The notes: generated from the letters alone by a model not told the origin. Shown: positions 44,596-52,970, numbered from the stretch's first letter. The stretch is 64,000 bases of DNA from an uncultured Lachnospiraceae bacterium (GCA_951801245.1 CATOMC010000011.1:1-64000), one strand, 5' to 3'. Numbers and translations are program-made.

Positions 44596-45918
44596 ATGAC
44601 GGTAAGAACGGACTCATACGGGGCGGCGCTGGAGTATATCAGCGCCACCCCGAAATTTACAACGAAAAACAGTATGGAAAATACCGGAAGATTTCTGGAG
44701 CATCTTGGAGATCCGGGGAAGAACTGTAAGATACTACATGTGGCAGGCACAAATGGAAAAGGTTCCGTTTGTGCCTATTTGTCGACCGTTTTAAACAGAG
44801 CAGGCATTTCCTGCGGCATGTTTACTTCACCGCATCTTGTATCGATGCGGGAACGGTTTGTGATCAATGGGGAAATGGTGACACAAGAGGCCTTTTTGGA
44901 GGCTTTTTATATCGTCAGGAATCATCTCGACCATCTGCCGGAAGAGCTTCGCAGGATTTCCTATCATCCCACCTTTTTTGAGTTCCTGTTTTTTATGGCG
45001 ATGGTACTTTTTGATAAAAATGGGGTAGAATATGTGGTTTTAGAGACGGGTCTTGGAGGACGGTTAGATGCGACCAATGTTGTCAGGAGTAAGGAACTTT
45101 GTATATTGACTTCCATTGGTTATGATCATATGGAATATCTGGGAGATACCCTGGCCCAAATCGCAGGGGAGAAAGCCGGGATTCTGCGCTCGGGGGTGCA
45201 TGTGGTATATCCTGTCAAACAGCCGGATGTGGCCCGGGTGATCGAGGAATATGCTGCGAATCTCGGAGCAGAAACCGTTCCCGTAGAGAAAACTGCGATA
45301 AAAGAAATAAAGATTCTGGATAAAACAATTGATTTTTCTCTTCATTTAAACTATTATGATTATATTGGTTTTACTGTGTCCACATCTGCACTCTATCAGA
45401 TAGAAAACGCGTCGTTGGCGGCAACGGCATTAGGCATGCTTGCAGATGCACGCATTACGAAAGAAGTTCTCAGGAAGGGGATTCAGGAGACCTTCTGGGA
45501 GGGCAGGATGGAGGAAATTATTCCGGGGGTGTACCTGGACGGTGCCCATAATATAGATGGCATAAAGGCCTTTTTGGAGACAGTGAGAGCACATCCCTGC
45601 AAGGGAAAGCGGAAAATACTCTTTTCCGTTGTAAAGGACAAACAGTATAGGGAAGAAGCGCAGGCGATTGCCGGATCGGGGTTATTTGACGAGATCGGTC
45701 TGGCGGCTCTTTCGGAGGAACGCGCACTGCCGCTTCATATTTTGGAAGATTCTTTCAGACAGTATACAAGGGTCACGGTCAGGACTTACGATACGCCAGA
45801 GGAAGCATTTACCCGGATGGTATCGCACAGGGATGGCAAGGATAGGGTGTATATTGTCGGTTCATTATATTTGGTGGGCGAAATAAAGGCCTTTATAAGG
45901 AGACCCGGGCATGATTAA
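44596..45918 (+). CDS. folC: Bifunctional folylpolyglutamate synthase / dihydrofolate synthase
   Basis: 440 residues. The Mur-ligase-like ATP-binding loop is HVAGTNGKGSVCAYLS, followed by MFTSPHLVSMRERF and LETGLGGRLDATN, the family signatures. Further on come TSIGYDHMEYLG, the Lys-carbamylation region GEKAGILR, and C-terminal YLDGAHNIDGIKAF. It adds glutamate to dihydropteroate or folates in the cytosol. The last eight bases overlap the start of a 49-residue gene (ATGATTAA). Confidence 0.94.
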   Translation: MTVRTDSYGAALEYISATPKFTTKNSMENTGRFLEHLGDPGKNCKILHVAGTNGKGSVCAYLSTVLNRAGISCGMFTSPHLVSMRERFVINGEMVTQEAFLEAFYIVRNHLDHLPEELRRISYHPTFFEFLFFMAMVLFDKNGVEYVVLETGLGGRLDATNVVRSKELCILTSIGYDHMEYLGDTLAQIAGEKAGILRSGVHVVYPVKQPDVARVIEEYAANLGAETVPVEKTAIKEIKILDKTIDFSLHLNYYDYIGFTVSTSALYQIENASLAATALGMLADARITKEVLRKGIQETFWEGRMEEIIPGVYLDGAHNIDGIKAFLETVRAHPCKGKRKILFSVVKDKQYREEAQAIAGSGLFDEIGLAALSEERALPLHILEDSFRQYTRVTVRTYDTPEEAFTRMVSHRDGKDRVYIVGSLYLVGEIKAFIRRPGHD

Positions 45919-46060
45919 TTTTGAAGAAGAGTTAAAGAAGTTTCATCCCAGCCTGGAAGTTGAGGATGCAGAGGAAGCAATCTATAATCAGGATCTGACG
46001 GATATGGCAGATCTGATGGTGAAAATAGTCAAGGATGCTAAGAAAGTGGAAGAAGAATAG
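45911..46060 (+). CDS. 49-residue acidic protein overlapping folC
   Basis: ATG 45911 to TAG 46060. The product starts MINFEEELKKFHPSLEVEDA and ends in KVEEE; it is highly charged, helical in pattern, with no membrane segment. The start overlaps the folC stop (ATGATTAA), and the next gene begins 13 bases after its end, so it fits an operon of translationally coupled genes. I do not recognise a family. The steady codon use and tight spacing support a real gene. Confidence 0.65.
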   Translation: MINFEEELKKFHPSLEVEDAEEAIYNQDLTDMADLMVKIVKDAKKVEEE

Positions 46061-46073
46061 GGGATTGGCATAG

Positions 46074-47498
46074 ATGATCTGTTATCGGTGTGGATGTACT
46101 TTGTCAGAACACAATTTTTGTACGAACTGTGGTGCCGATGTAGCCCTTTATAAAAGGATCATATATATCTCGAACCGTTTCTATAATGACGGGTTAGAGA
46201 GGGCAAGTGTCAGAGATCTGACAGGTGCTATTACAAGTTTGAGACAGAGTTTAAAATTTGACAAGAATAATGTGGAGGCCCGCAATCTTTTGGGGCTGGT
46301 ATATTTTGAGACGGGTGAAGTGGTTGCGGCCTTAAGCGAGTGGGTCATCAGCAAGAACCTGCGCCCCAAGAAGAATATTGCAGATGATTATATAGGTATG
46401 ATCCAGACCAATCAGAACCGGCTGGATACGATCAATCAGACGATCAAGAAATACAACCAGGCACTCACGTACTGCAATCAGGACAGTCTGGATCTGGCGG
46501 TGATCCAGCTTAAGAAGGTACTTTCTCTAAACCCGAAGTTTATCAGGGCTCATCAGCTTCTGGCCCTTCTTTATATCAACAGTGAAGAGTGGGAGAGGGC
46601 GAAGAGAGAGCTGACCAAGTGTCTGGAAATTGATACGAACAATACCGCAACACTTCGTTATCTGAAAGAAGTGGATGAGATGCTGATGCCGGAAGAAGGC
46701 GTCAAGAACACCTCTAAGAAGCAGAAAAAGTCGGAGGAAATTGTCAAATACCAGAGCGGGAACGAGACGATCATACAGCCCGTCAACATGAAAGAGGGCA
46801 AGGGTGTCACATCGCTGCTTAATCTGGGAATCGGTCTTGCGATTGGTATTGCCATTGCCTTTTTCCTGATTCTGCCGGCCAGGATACAGTCAGCTAAGGC
46901 GAATATCGATGAGGAACTGCGCAAAGTCAGCGAACAGTTGGATGCGAAGACGGCTACGATAGATGAACTGCAGCAGCAGCTTGGTGTGCTGACAGAGGAG
47001 AAAAGCAATTTGGAGCAGGATCTGTCGGCGTATCTGGGAACGGACGGTACCCTGCAATCCGTAGACAGCCTGATGAAAGCAGCGGGAGCTTATCTGACGA
47101 ACCCGGAAGAAGTCACGGTTGTGGCAGACTATCTGGAGGAAATCGAGACGCAGGACGCCGGGAGCGGGAGTGATAATTCGGAAGCTTTTGAGAACCTATA
47201 CAATACACTGTTGGCGTTAGTCGGGCCGGATCTTGCGAAGTCCTATTATGATGATGGTTATGAGGCATACAGACAGGAAAATTATGAGGATGCGATCCCG
47301 AATCTGGAAAAGGCTTTTCGGTATGATGCCGCCAACGGTGAGGCGCTTTATAATCTTGCAAATGCCTATTACCGCATAGGGGAAGTGGAAAAGGCGGGGG
47401 ATACTTACCGTCAGATCATTGAACTTTTCCCGGGAACAGAGAAGGCCAGCAAATCGGAGGCTTTCTTAGAAGAGATGGAGAGTGAAGCACAGGATTAG
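46074..47498 (+). CDS. Zinc-ribbon / TPR membrane protein
   Basis: 474 residues. The N-terminus is a zinc ribbon with two Cys pairs (MICYRCGCTLSEHNFCTNCG). Tetratricopeptide repeats occupy about 30-210, one membrane helix lies near 246-264 (LLNLGIGLAIGIAIAFFLIL), and a coiled coil follows (about 275-320). Two more TPRs close the protein (YEAYRQENYEDAIPNLEKAF; ALYNLANAYYRIGEVEKAGD). The layout suggests a cytoplasmic sensing head and an extracytoplasmic scaffold. Located between folC and the spoIIA operon; a role in sporulation or the envelope is possible but unproven. Confidence 0.82.
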   Translation: MICYRCGCTLSEHNFCTNCGADVALYKRIIYISNRFYNDGLERASVRDLTGAITSLRQSLKFDKNNVEARNLLGLVYFETGEVVAALSEWVISKNLRPKKNIADDYIGMIQTNQNRLDTINQTIKKYNQALTYCNQDSLDLAVIQLKKVLSLNPKFIRAHQLLALLYINSEEWERAKRELTKCLEIDTNNTATLRYLKEVDEMLMPEEGVKNTSKKQKKSEEIVKYQSGNETIIQPVNMKEGKGVTSLLNLGIGLAIGIAIAFFLILPARIQSAKANIDEELRKVSEQLDAKTATIDELQQQLGVLTEEKSNLEQDLSAYLGTDGTLQSVDSLMKAAGAYLTNPEEVTVVADYLEEIETQDAGSGSDNSEAFENLYNTLLALVGPDLAKSYYDDGYEAYRQENYEDAIPNLEKAFRYDAANGEALYNLANAYYRIGEVEKAGDTYRQIIELFPGTEKASKSEAFLEEMESEAQD

Positions 47499-47563
47499 TC
47501 AGGCACGGGCCGTATAGGATTTGCGGCAGGGCCGTAAGATAAAAACAGAGAAAGACACGAAAG

Positions 47564-47600
47564 AGAACGTAATGGATAATATCACATTACGTTCTTTTTT
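47564..47600 (+). terminator. Terminator between the TPR gene and spoIIA
   Basis: A perfect 11-bp stem AGAACGTAATG / CATTACGTTCT with a 10-base loop, followed by TTTTTT. Confidence 0.82.
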
Positions 47601-47658
47601 ATATCATTTAAGGAGAATGCGGCTCAGTATACAGAGTGCGGAAAGGAGTTTACATAAT

Positions 47659-47970
47659 ATGGAAGAGGATTTTAGGATCATCGATGATTACCTAATGATA
47701 AGAATGCCGACTGAAATAGATCACCATAAATCAGTCAACATAAGTTCAAGGGCAGACAAATATATTATTTCACAAAATATTAAAAATGTGGTATTTGATT
47801 TTGAGCGGACAACCTTTATGGATAGTTCGGGCATTGGGATTATTGTAGGCCGGTACAAGAAGATATCCTGTTTTGGCGGTAAGGTGTATGCCGTCCATAC
47901 CGGCAGCAGGATCCGGAGGATATTGCTTCTTGCGGGCGTGGAGAATATTGTAGAGATTACAGAACATTAG
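47659..47970 (+). CDS. spoIIAA: Anti-sigma F factor antagonist SpoIIAA (STAS domain)
   Basis: 103 residues from ATG 47659, with AAAGGAG upstream. The open frame extends to 47521, but that would pass through the terminator. The STAS core includes NVVFDFERTTFMDSSGIGII, where the Ser in DSSG is the site phosphorylated by SpoIIAB, then VGRYKKISCFGGKVYAV. Unphosphorylated SpoIIAA frees sigma F in the forespore by binding SpoIIAB. The gene order IIAA-IIAB-sigF is the classical spoIIA operon. Confidence 0.93.
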   Translation: MEEDFRIIDDYLMIRMPTEIDHHKSVNISSRADKYIISQNIKNVVFDFERTTFMDSSGIGIIVGRYKKISCFGGKVYAVHTGSRIRRILLLAGVENIVEITEH

Positions 47971-48019
47971 GAAATTCTGATACATGGAGGCGGTATGACA
48001 GAAAGGAGCAGGTAAAACC

Positions 48020-48508
48020 ATGATAGAAATTTTAGAACAAAAGGATTACAGACAGATTACGAATGAGATACATCTGGAATTTGCGGCAGTGTCGGACAAT
48101 GAGTCTTTTGCACGGATGGCGGTATCGGCGTTTATCACCCCTTTAAACCCGACACTTGAGGAAGTGTCCGATGTCAAGACCGCTGTTTCTGAGGCCGTGA
48201 CAAATGCGATCATCCATGGATATGAAAACAAGGGAAATGTCACAGACCGTATTTATATGAACTGCGAACTGAAAAAGGATGTGCTGGAGGTAGAAATTAT
48301 AGACCGGGGTGTAGGTATCGAGGATATTCCAAGGGCCATGGAACCCCTGTTTACGACCAGGCCGGAACTGGAGCGGTCTGGGATGGGATTTGCTTTCATG
48401 GAAGCTTTTATGGATGATCTGGAAGTGCAGTCGGAACCGGGGCAGGGCACCGTGGTGCGCATGTGCAAGAAGATTGGCCTGGGATCCTGGATCGACAGTG
48501 AGGAGTAG
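48020..48508 (+). CDS. spoIIAB: Anti-sigma F factor and kinase SpoIIAB
   Basis: 162 residues, GHKL ATPase. N box VSEAVTNAIIHGYENKG, G1 box EIIDRGVGIEDI, G2 box RSGMGFAFMEAF. It binds sigma F and phosphorylates SpoIIAA. AAAGGAGC precedes ATG. It is about 15 residues longer than the Bacillus protein, mostly at the C-terminus (KKIGLGSWIDSEE). Confidence 0.94.
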   Translation: MIEILEQKDYRQITNEIHLEFAAVSDNESFARMAVSAFITPLNPTLEEVSDVKTAVSEAVTNAIIHGYENKGNVTDRIYMNCELKKDVLEVEIIDRGVGIEDIPRAMEPLFTTRPELERSGMGFAFMEAFMDDLEVQSEPGQGTVVRMCKKIGLGSWIDSEE

Positions 48509-48511
48509 CCC

Positions 48512-49288
48512 ATGGAAGAGACTGCCGTATTAATCGAACGATCACAGGCAGGAGATAAAGAGGCAAGAGAGAAACTGATAGAGGAAAATCTGGGACTGGT
48601 CCGCCATATTGTGAAGCGTTTTATTGGGAGAGGATATGATGCGGAAGATCTGTTTCAGATTGGGTGTATCGGGCTGATGAAGGCGATCGATAAGTTTGAC
48701 CTGCATTTTGACGTTCGCTTTTCCACTTATGCGGTACCCATGATACAAGGAGAGATCAAGCGGTTTCTCAGGGATGACGGGATGGTCAAGGTCAGCCGGA
48801 CCCTAAAAGAGAACGGCTGGAAGGTCAAGCAGGCGGCACAGCGGCTTTCCCAGGCATACGGCAGGGATGCAACCCTGCAGGAACTGTCTGAGGAGACGGC
48901 CTTAAGTGTGGAGGATATTGTGATGGCGTTAGATGCCAACGTGGAGGTGGAATCCATCTATAAGTCGGTCTACCAGTCTGATGGGAATGAGATTTATCTG
49001 GTTGACCAGGTGGTGGGCGGCAATGCAGGGGTTGGATGTGCCGCCGGGCTAAACACACTGAACGGGAACGGGGCCTGCGAAGATGTGGAGAAAGAGAAAA
49101 TCTTAAACCATATGCTTTTGGAAGAGTTGTTAGGAAAGCTGGGAGATACCGAGAGACAACTGATCGACATGCGCTATTTTCAGGATAAGACACAGGTGGA
49201 AGTGGCTAAATTCCTGGGAATCAGCCAGGTGCAGGTGAGTCGTATGGAGAAGAGGATTTTGTTGCATTTGCGGGAGGAGGTGTGTTAG
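48512..49288 (+). CDS. sigF: RNA polymerase sporulation sigma factor SigF
   Basis: 258 residues. Region 2 contains LIEENLGLVRHIVKRFIGRG and DLFQIGCIGLMKAIDKFD followed by FSTYAVPMIQGEIKRFLRDD. Region 3 has RLSQAYGRDATLQELSEETA, and region 4 ends with the helix-turn-helix TQVEVAKFLGISQVQVSRME. Between regions 3 and 4 is a Gly/Asn-rich stretch (VVGGNAGVGCAAGLNTLNGN) longer than in Bacillus SigF. It directs the first forespore-specific genes. It starts three bases after spoIIAB. Confidence 0.95.
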   Translation: MEETAVLIERSQAGDKEAREKLIEENLGLVRHIVKRFIGRGYDAEDLFQIGCIGLMKAIDKFDLHFDVRFSTYAVPMIQGEIKRFLRDDGMVKVSRTLKENGWKVKQAAQRLSQAYGRDATLQELSEETALSVEDIVMALDANVEVESIYKSVYQSDGNEIYLVDQVVGGNAGVGCAAGLNTLNGNGACEDVEKEKILNHMLLEELLGKLGDTERQLIDMRYFQDKTQVEVAKFLGISQVQVSRMEKRILLHLREEVC

Positions 49289-49366
49289 ACTAAAATCGGA
49301 ACAGGACTGAAAACGAAATCAGAACAGAACCGGAATATAGTCATAGATGGTTAAAATAGGAAAGGT

Positions 49367-49552
49367 ATGGTGCGCGGGATGAATACATTTGAGTATCAGG
49401 TAGTCAGTATAGAAGGGGACTATGCGAATCTTAAGAGAATCGATGCGGACAGCGATGATCTAAAGCTGGTGGCCAGGGCGCTTCTGCCCCCGGAGATCAT
49501 GGAGGGCACGAAGCTTCTGTACGAAATGCTGGAGTATCGGATCATTCCATAA
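49367..49552 (+). CDS. Small hypothetical protein downstream of sigF
   Basis: 61 residues from ATG 49367 (AGGAAAGG just upstream) or 57 from ATG 49379. The sequence has YQVVSIEGDYANLKRIDADS and LVARALLPPEIMEGTKLLYE, a compact alpha/beta pattern without membrane helix. I do not recognise a domain with confidence. It may be co-transcribed with sigF and is convergent with spoVAC 20 bases later. Confidence 0.65.
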   Translation: MVRGMNTFEYQVVSIEGDYANLKRIDADSDDLKLVARALLPPEIMEGTKLLYEMLEYRIIP

Positions 49553-49572
49553 GTGAAATGTTTTCAAACGTG

Positions 49573-50064
49573 TTACACGATGCCCAGAAGATGTCCGATC
49601 CAGTAAAGGAATCCCAGGCACCAACTGGTAAAAATACCGTAGAGAATGACGGGACCGGCTATGGTAAAGATTTTGCAGCCAATACCAAAGACCTGTCCTT
49701 CTTTCTGGTATTCGATCGCTGCAGAGGCGATGGAGTTGGCAAAACCTGTGATTGGCACAAGCGCTCCCGCACCGCCCCATTCCACCAGCCTGGGATATAG
49801 ATTGAGACCGGTGAGAATTACGCTGATGAGTACCAAAAGCATGGAACACCAGGAACCGGCGGTTTCCTTGTCAAGCCCCAGGGAATTGCCTGCATAGTTA
49901 AGGATCATCTGTCCGATCAGGCAGATGAGTCCGCCGATGAGAAAGGCCTTGCACATGCGAAGCGGCATACAGTACTTAGGGGTAGTCTGCTCCACATGCT
50001 GTCTGTAGGCGGCTTCCTTTTTTTGCTGCATTGTCTGTGGTTTCTGGTTCTGTGTGTCTGTCAT
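49573..50064 (-). CDS. spoVAC: Stage V sporulation protein AC
   Basis: 163 residues: a basic, Gln-rich N-terminus of about 30 residues and then five helices. Family segments include RMCKAFLIGGLICLIGQMIL, GLNLYPRLVEWGGAGALVPI and TGFANSIASAAIEYQKEGQV followed by FGIGCKIFTIAGPVILYG. SpoVAC is a mechanosensitive-type channel in the inner spore membrane for dipicolinic acid. Third gene of the spoVAA-AB-AC operon; the usual followers spoVAD and spoVAE are absent here. Confidence 0.94.
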   Translation of the reverse strand: MTDTQNQKPQTMQQKKEAAYRQHVEQTTPKYCMPLRMCKAFLIGGLICLIGQMILNYAGNSLGLDKETAGSWCSMLLVLISVILTGLNLYPRLVEWGGAGALVPITGFANSIASAAIEYQKEGQVFGIGCKIFTIAGPVILYGIFTSWCLGFLYWIGHLLGIV

Positions 50065-50095
50065 TTTATAGGCTCCTCTCTTTCATCTTCTCACA

Positions 50096-50593
50096 CTATT
50101 TTCCATACAAAAATACGCGCTGCGTGAAATAAATAAGACTTCCGGCAAGTTTTCCAAGCGCTACGGCGAGGATAGCGATACCAAGCCCGTGGCGGAATCC
50201 GATTCTCCTTGCAAAGACGGGTATGGTATTAAGCATCTCTGCAATGGCGAGCGCAAGGCATCCCACAAAGATACCTGCAAACAGTCCAAAAAAGATCATA
50301 AATACGGTACCGATCATATCCCAGGTGCCATCGGTTGTTCCGGCGCCGAATAGCTGCCTTGTCCTCACGAATTCTCCCATCATGCTCCAGTCGCTGAAAA
50401 TACTGCAAAATCCGCCTGCCAGAGTACCAAATACGACCATTTCCTCCAGTGCAAAGATTTTGCGTGCGACATGCATTTTACCGGCGAAGCGCGGAATCAG
50501 CCCGACGGAGATCAGGACCGTAAACACACCGGCGGATACGATCAGGCCGGCACTGACGCCGATGACGCAGAGAAGTATCTGTCTAAGAAACAT
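50096..50593 (-). CDS. spoVAB: Stage V sporulation protein AB
   Basis: 165 residues with four or five hydrophobic helices. Conserved segments are GVSAGLIVSAGVFTVLISVG, LIPRFAGKMHVARKIFALEE and IFFGLFAGIFVGCLALAIAE followed by MLNTIPVFARR. It is a membrane protein needed, with the other SpoVA proteins, for dipicolinate uptake. The start overlaps the spoVAA stop region by 11 bases. Confidence 0.92.
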   Translation of the reverse strand: MFLRQILLCVIGVSAGLIVSAGVFTVLISVGLIPRFAGKMHVARKIFALEEMVVFGTLAGGFCSIFSDWSMMGEFVRTRQLFGAGTTDGTWDMIGTVFMIFFGLFAGIFVGCLALAIAEMLNTIPVFARRIGFRHGLGIAILAVALGKLAGSLIYFTQRVFLYGK

Positions 50594-51218
50594 CGATTGT
50601 CTTACCTTCCCTTTCTGCCGTTTCGATCAGGGCTTTATTCACATCTTGCTCGTAGACCCGCATCTCTACCTCGATGGGGGTCGGATCCTTGGTGATCCTT
50701 CTGCCGCCGATATGATTAAAGAATACGATGATACCCACGGCAAGGCCGGCCGAGTAGGATAATTCCAGAATGCCGTAACCGTCTCCGGGACGCCCCATCA
50801 CCATTTCATAAACCTTGGTAAAGACGTCGTTGATACCAATATCATTGTGAAAAGCCATGATCGTAAAGGCAGTGCCAAAGAAACTGACACAGGCTACAAA
50901 AGCCAGTTTGATCCATTGGATAAAACCTTTATGCTTATTCACATTAATGTATTCTACCAGCACATCCGCTTCACCGATACTTTCCACACTGGCACCAGGA
51001 CAGACCTTTTCTATTTCTTCGATTACCTTAAGGATGCTGATGACCTGCCGTTTCTGCCCGTCCTTTTTGAAGTGAAGCAGTTTGATTGCTTTGACTTTGG
51101 CGAGAATATGGGCATCGGAGCAGGTAAGCTTTCCGATATCTTTCACATATACTTCCGGGGACTGCAGTTCTACATTTTGTTCGGCTTTCAGATAAATGGT
51201 TGCACTATTAGTTGACAT
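50583..51218 (-). CDS. spoVAA: Stage V sporulation protein AA
   Basis: About 211 residues from ATG 51218, with GCGGAGAT just upstream; longer open-frame starts would lie inside the promoter. The N-terminal soluble part begins with ATIYLKAEQNVELQSPEVYV and VKDIGKLTC. Two helices follow, WIKLAFVACVSFFGTAFTIM and ILELSYSAGLAVGIIVFFNH. First gene of the forespore operon. The upstream sequence has a sigma G-type promoter. Confidence 0.93.
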   Translation of the reverse strand: MSTNSATIYLKAEQNVELQSPEVYVKDIGKLTCSDAHILAKVKAIKLLHFKKDGQKRQVISILKVIEEIEKVCPGASVESIGEADVLVEYINVNKHKGFIQWIKLAFVACVSFFGTAFTIMAFHNDIGINDVFTKVYEMVMGRPGDGYGILELSYSAGLAVGIIVFFNHIGGRRITKDPTPIEVEMRVYEQDVNKALIETAEREGKTIDVS

Positions 51219-51250
51219 AATATCTCCGCTTTGATGTGGTTTGATGCTCT

Positions 51251-51280
51251 TAGTATGCAGCGATGTAGAAGTTTTATGCA
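51251..51280 (-). promoter_or_regulatory. Sigma G (forespore) promoter of the spoVA operon
   Basis: Read on the minus strand: TGCATA (51280-51275), 17-base spacer, CATACTA (51257-51251). Both match the known sigma G consensus (GHATR, CATAMTA). The start codon is about 33 bases downstream of the -10 box. Confidence 0.78.
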
Positions 51281-51600
51281 TGTGCGTGGAATCTTCTGCT
51301 CAAAAAGGGAATTATGACAAAGTTGTCTTGACAACCATGTATATTCCTTCTATAATACATTACAAAGCATAACAATTTCTAGATAAAAACAGTATGTCAA
51401 ATCAAATATTCTTAACATTCAGAAAATCTATGCTTTTCAATCAACCCAATTACATTTAAAAGCGGGAGATTCCGGAGAATACGGTTCGTGGATGTCAGTC
51501 AGTAAAACTGTTTATGGAATAGGAAAATTTGACAGGTTGCTGATTTGTTCATTTTCCCATATAATAAAGTAGAGATACAGTCAGTCAGGATGGGCAGAAG
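51281..51600. promoter_or_regulatory. Intergenic region with a promoter for the CbiD-like gene
   Basis: 320 bases between divergent genes without a credible gene. A plausible sigma-A promoter is TTGCTG (51537-51542), 17-base spacer, TATAAT (51560-51565), about 35 bases before the CbiD-like start. The rest is AT-rich with no recognised riboswitch; I looked specifically for a cobalamin riboswitch and saw none. Confidence 0.55.
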
Positions 51601-52185
51601 ATGGTGAATGATTCACGAAATGATAAACGGGATATGATTCGTGTGCAGCTTTCCAGGCAGGGAGCCGATGGGCAGAAAGATTTGATTATTGTGCCGGGAG
51701 GTTATGGAGAGGGATTTCTATCGGACAAGATGAATTTGGACTTGAGCCATTTGGTAAAGTGCGGTGGTTTATTTGGTGAGGCCATAGATTTGGCGTGCGA
51801 ATTTAAGATGAGCAGTCTGCTTTTGGCAGGGCAGTTAGGTAAGATGATACAGCTTGCGAACGGTATTATGGATGATGACAGTTATGAAGAAGTTTATGAT
51901 ATGGAAGTATTGGCAGACTGTATCCTGCTAGCCGGAGGAGATGCGGAACTTTCCCAAAGGATAATGTACTGTGACTCACTGGATGAGGTAGTGGATGTTT
52001 TGTGGGTGACAGCCTTTTTGCAGCCAGTCATGGCACAGATGATGCGCAGAGCAGGCCGTGTGCTGACAGATTATGCCGGATCCAGGATACAGATCGGCGC
52101 GCTGGTCTTTTCCAATCTGTATGGGCTGATGGGAAAGACGCCGGGAGCGGAAGAACTGATCATGCGGCATCGCAGACTGCTATAG
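51601..52185 (+). CDS. CbiD-like protein, C-terminal half only
   Basis: 194 residues. The sequence follows the C-terminal half of cobalt-precorrin-5B C1-methyltransferase CbiD. LIIVPGGYGEGFLSDKMNLD corresponds to the TPGNYG region, and LVKCGGLFGEAIDLACEF to the SNFIGE region. LLLAGQLGKMIQLANGIMDD corresponds to the GHIGKLVKLAGGIMNTHS region, and RIQIGALVFSNLYGLMGKT to the C-terminal FSNEFG motif. CbiD is normally about 370 residues, and the N-terminal half is absent with no decayed remnant upstream. The conserved GH is GQ and NTHS is DDDS, so methyltransferase activity is doubtful. A repurposed paralogue is possible. Confidence 0.75.
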   Translation: MVNDSRNDKRDMIRVQLSRQGADGQKDLIIVPGGYGEGFLSDKMNLDLSHLVKCGGLFGEAIDLACEFKMSSLLLAGQLGKMIQLANGIMDDDSYEEVYDMEVLADCILLAGGDAELSQRIMYCDSLDEVVDVLWVTAFLQPVMAQMMRRAGRVLTDYAGSRIQIGALVFSNLYGLMGKTPGAEELIMRHRRLL

Positions 52186-52230
52186 AAACCAAGTTTGGGC
52201 AGGTGAAAAAGTATAATTAATCGGTAAAGA

Positions 52231-52872
52231 ATGAACTGGATACCGGAATTGAGGGTCAATGTTTTGAAACAGGAGACAGGTTTGTATACAGAAAGAAAGG
52301 ATATCACAATCCGAACGGTTACGCCGAAAGATGCGAAGGAGCTTCTGTCTATCTATGCGCCTTATATTATCAGAACGGCTGTTACTTTTGAATATGAAGT
52401 TCCTGCGGTGGAGGTTTTTGAGAGGCGGATCGTACATACGCTGGAAAGGTATCCGTATCTGGCGGCAGAGGATGAGAGCGGTATTCTGGGTTATGTCTAT
52501 GCAGGTCCCCTTCATGTAAGGCCTGCTTATGACTGGTCGGTGGAGACGTCCATCTATGTGCGTATGGATCAGAAAGGCAGAGGCATTGGCAGCGCACTGT
52601 ATGAGGAACTTGAGCGGATTTTACGAAGGCAGGGCATCGTCAATACGGCGGCCTGCATTGCCTGTCCGGAGAAGGAAGATGCATATTTGACCAGGGACAG
52701 TGTACGGTTTCATGAGAAAAAAGGCTATCAGATGGTGGGAAAGTTTCATGAGTGTGCCTATAAATTCGGAAAGTGGTATCATATGGTATGGATGGAGAAG
52801 CAGATCGGGCCGCATCTGTCGGTGATGCCGCCGGTGATACCGTTTCGGAAACTGGAACAGGTTATAAAGTAG
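52231..52872 (+). CDS. GNAT acetyltransferase, phosphinothricin/methionine-sulfone acetyltransferase type
   Basis: Up to 213 residues; the conserved part starts near ITIRTVTPKDAKELLSIYAP. The family segments are TFEYEVPAVEVFERRI, LGYVYAGPLHVRPAYDWSVE, the acetyl-CoA loop DQKGRGIGSALYEELE, and FHEKKGYQMVGKFHECAYKF followed by GKWYHMVWMEK. The last segments are the hallmark of PAT-like enzymes. These acetylate amino-acid analogues such as methionine sulfoximine. No strong ribosome site is visible at ATG 52231, so an internal start is possible. Confidence 0.87.
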   Translation: MNWIPELRVNVLKQETGLYTERKDITIRTVTPKDAKELLSIYAPYIIRTAVTFEYEVPAVEVFERRIVHTLERYPYLAAEDESGILGYVYAGPLHVRPAYDWSVETSIYVRMDQKGRGIGSALYEELERILRRQGIVNTAACIACPEKEDAYLTRDSVRFHEKKGYQMVGKFHECAYKFGKWYHMVWMEKQIGPHLSVMPPVIPFRKLEQVIK

Positions 52873-52970
52873 TGAAATCGATATAAAGAAATAAAATATG
52901 CGATAAAATAGTATATGTTACATAAAGAAAATTTCCGGGAATAACATGACGGCGAAAGGAATGATAGAAA

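Noticed and set aside
51281..51600. Cobalamin riboswitch upstream of the CbiD-like gene
   Set aside because: I found no B12-box-like sequence or the expected multi-stem layout in this 320-base gap.
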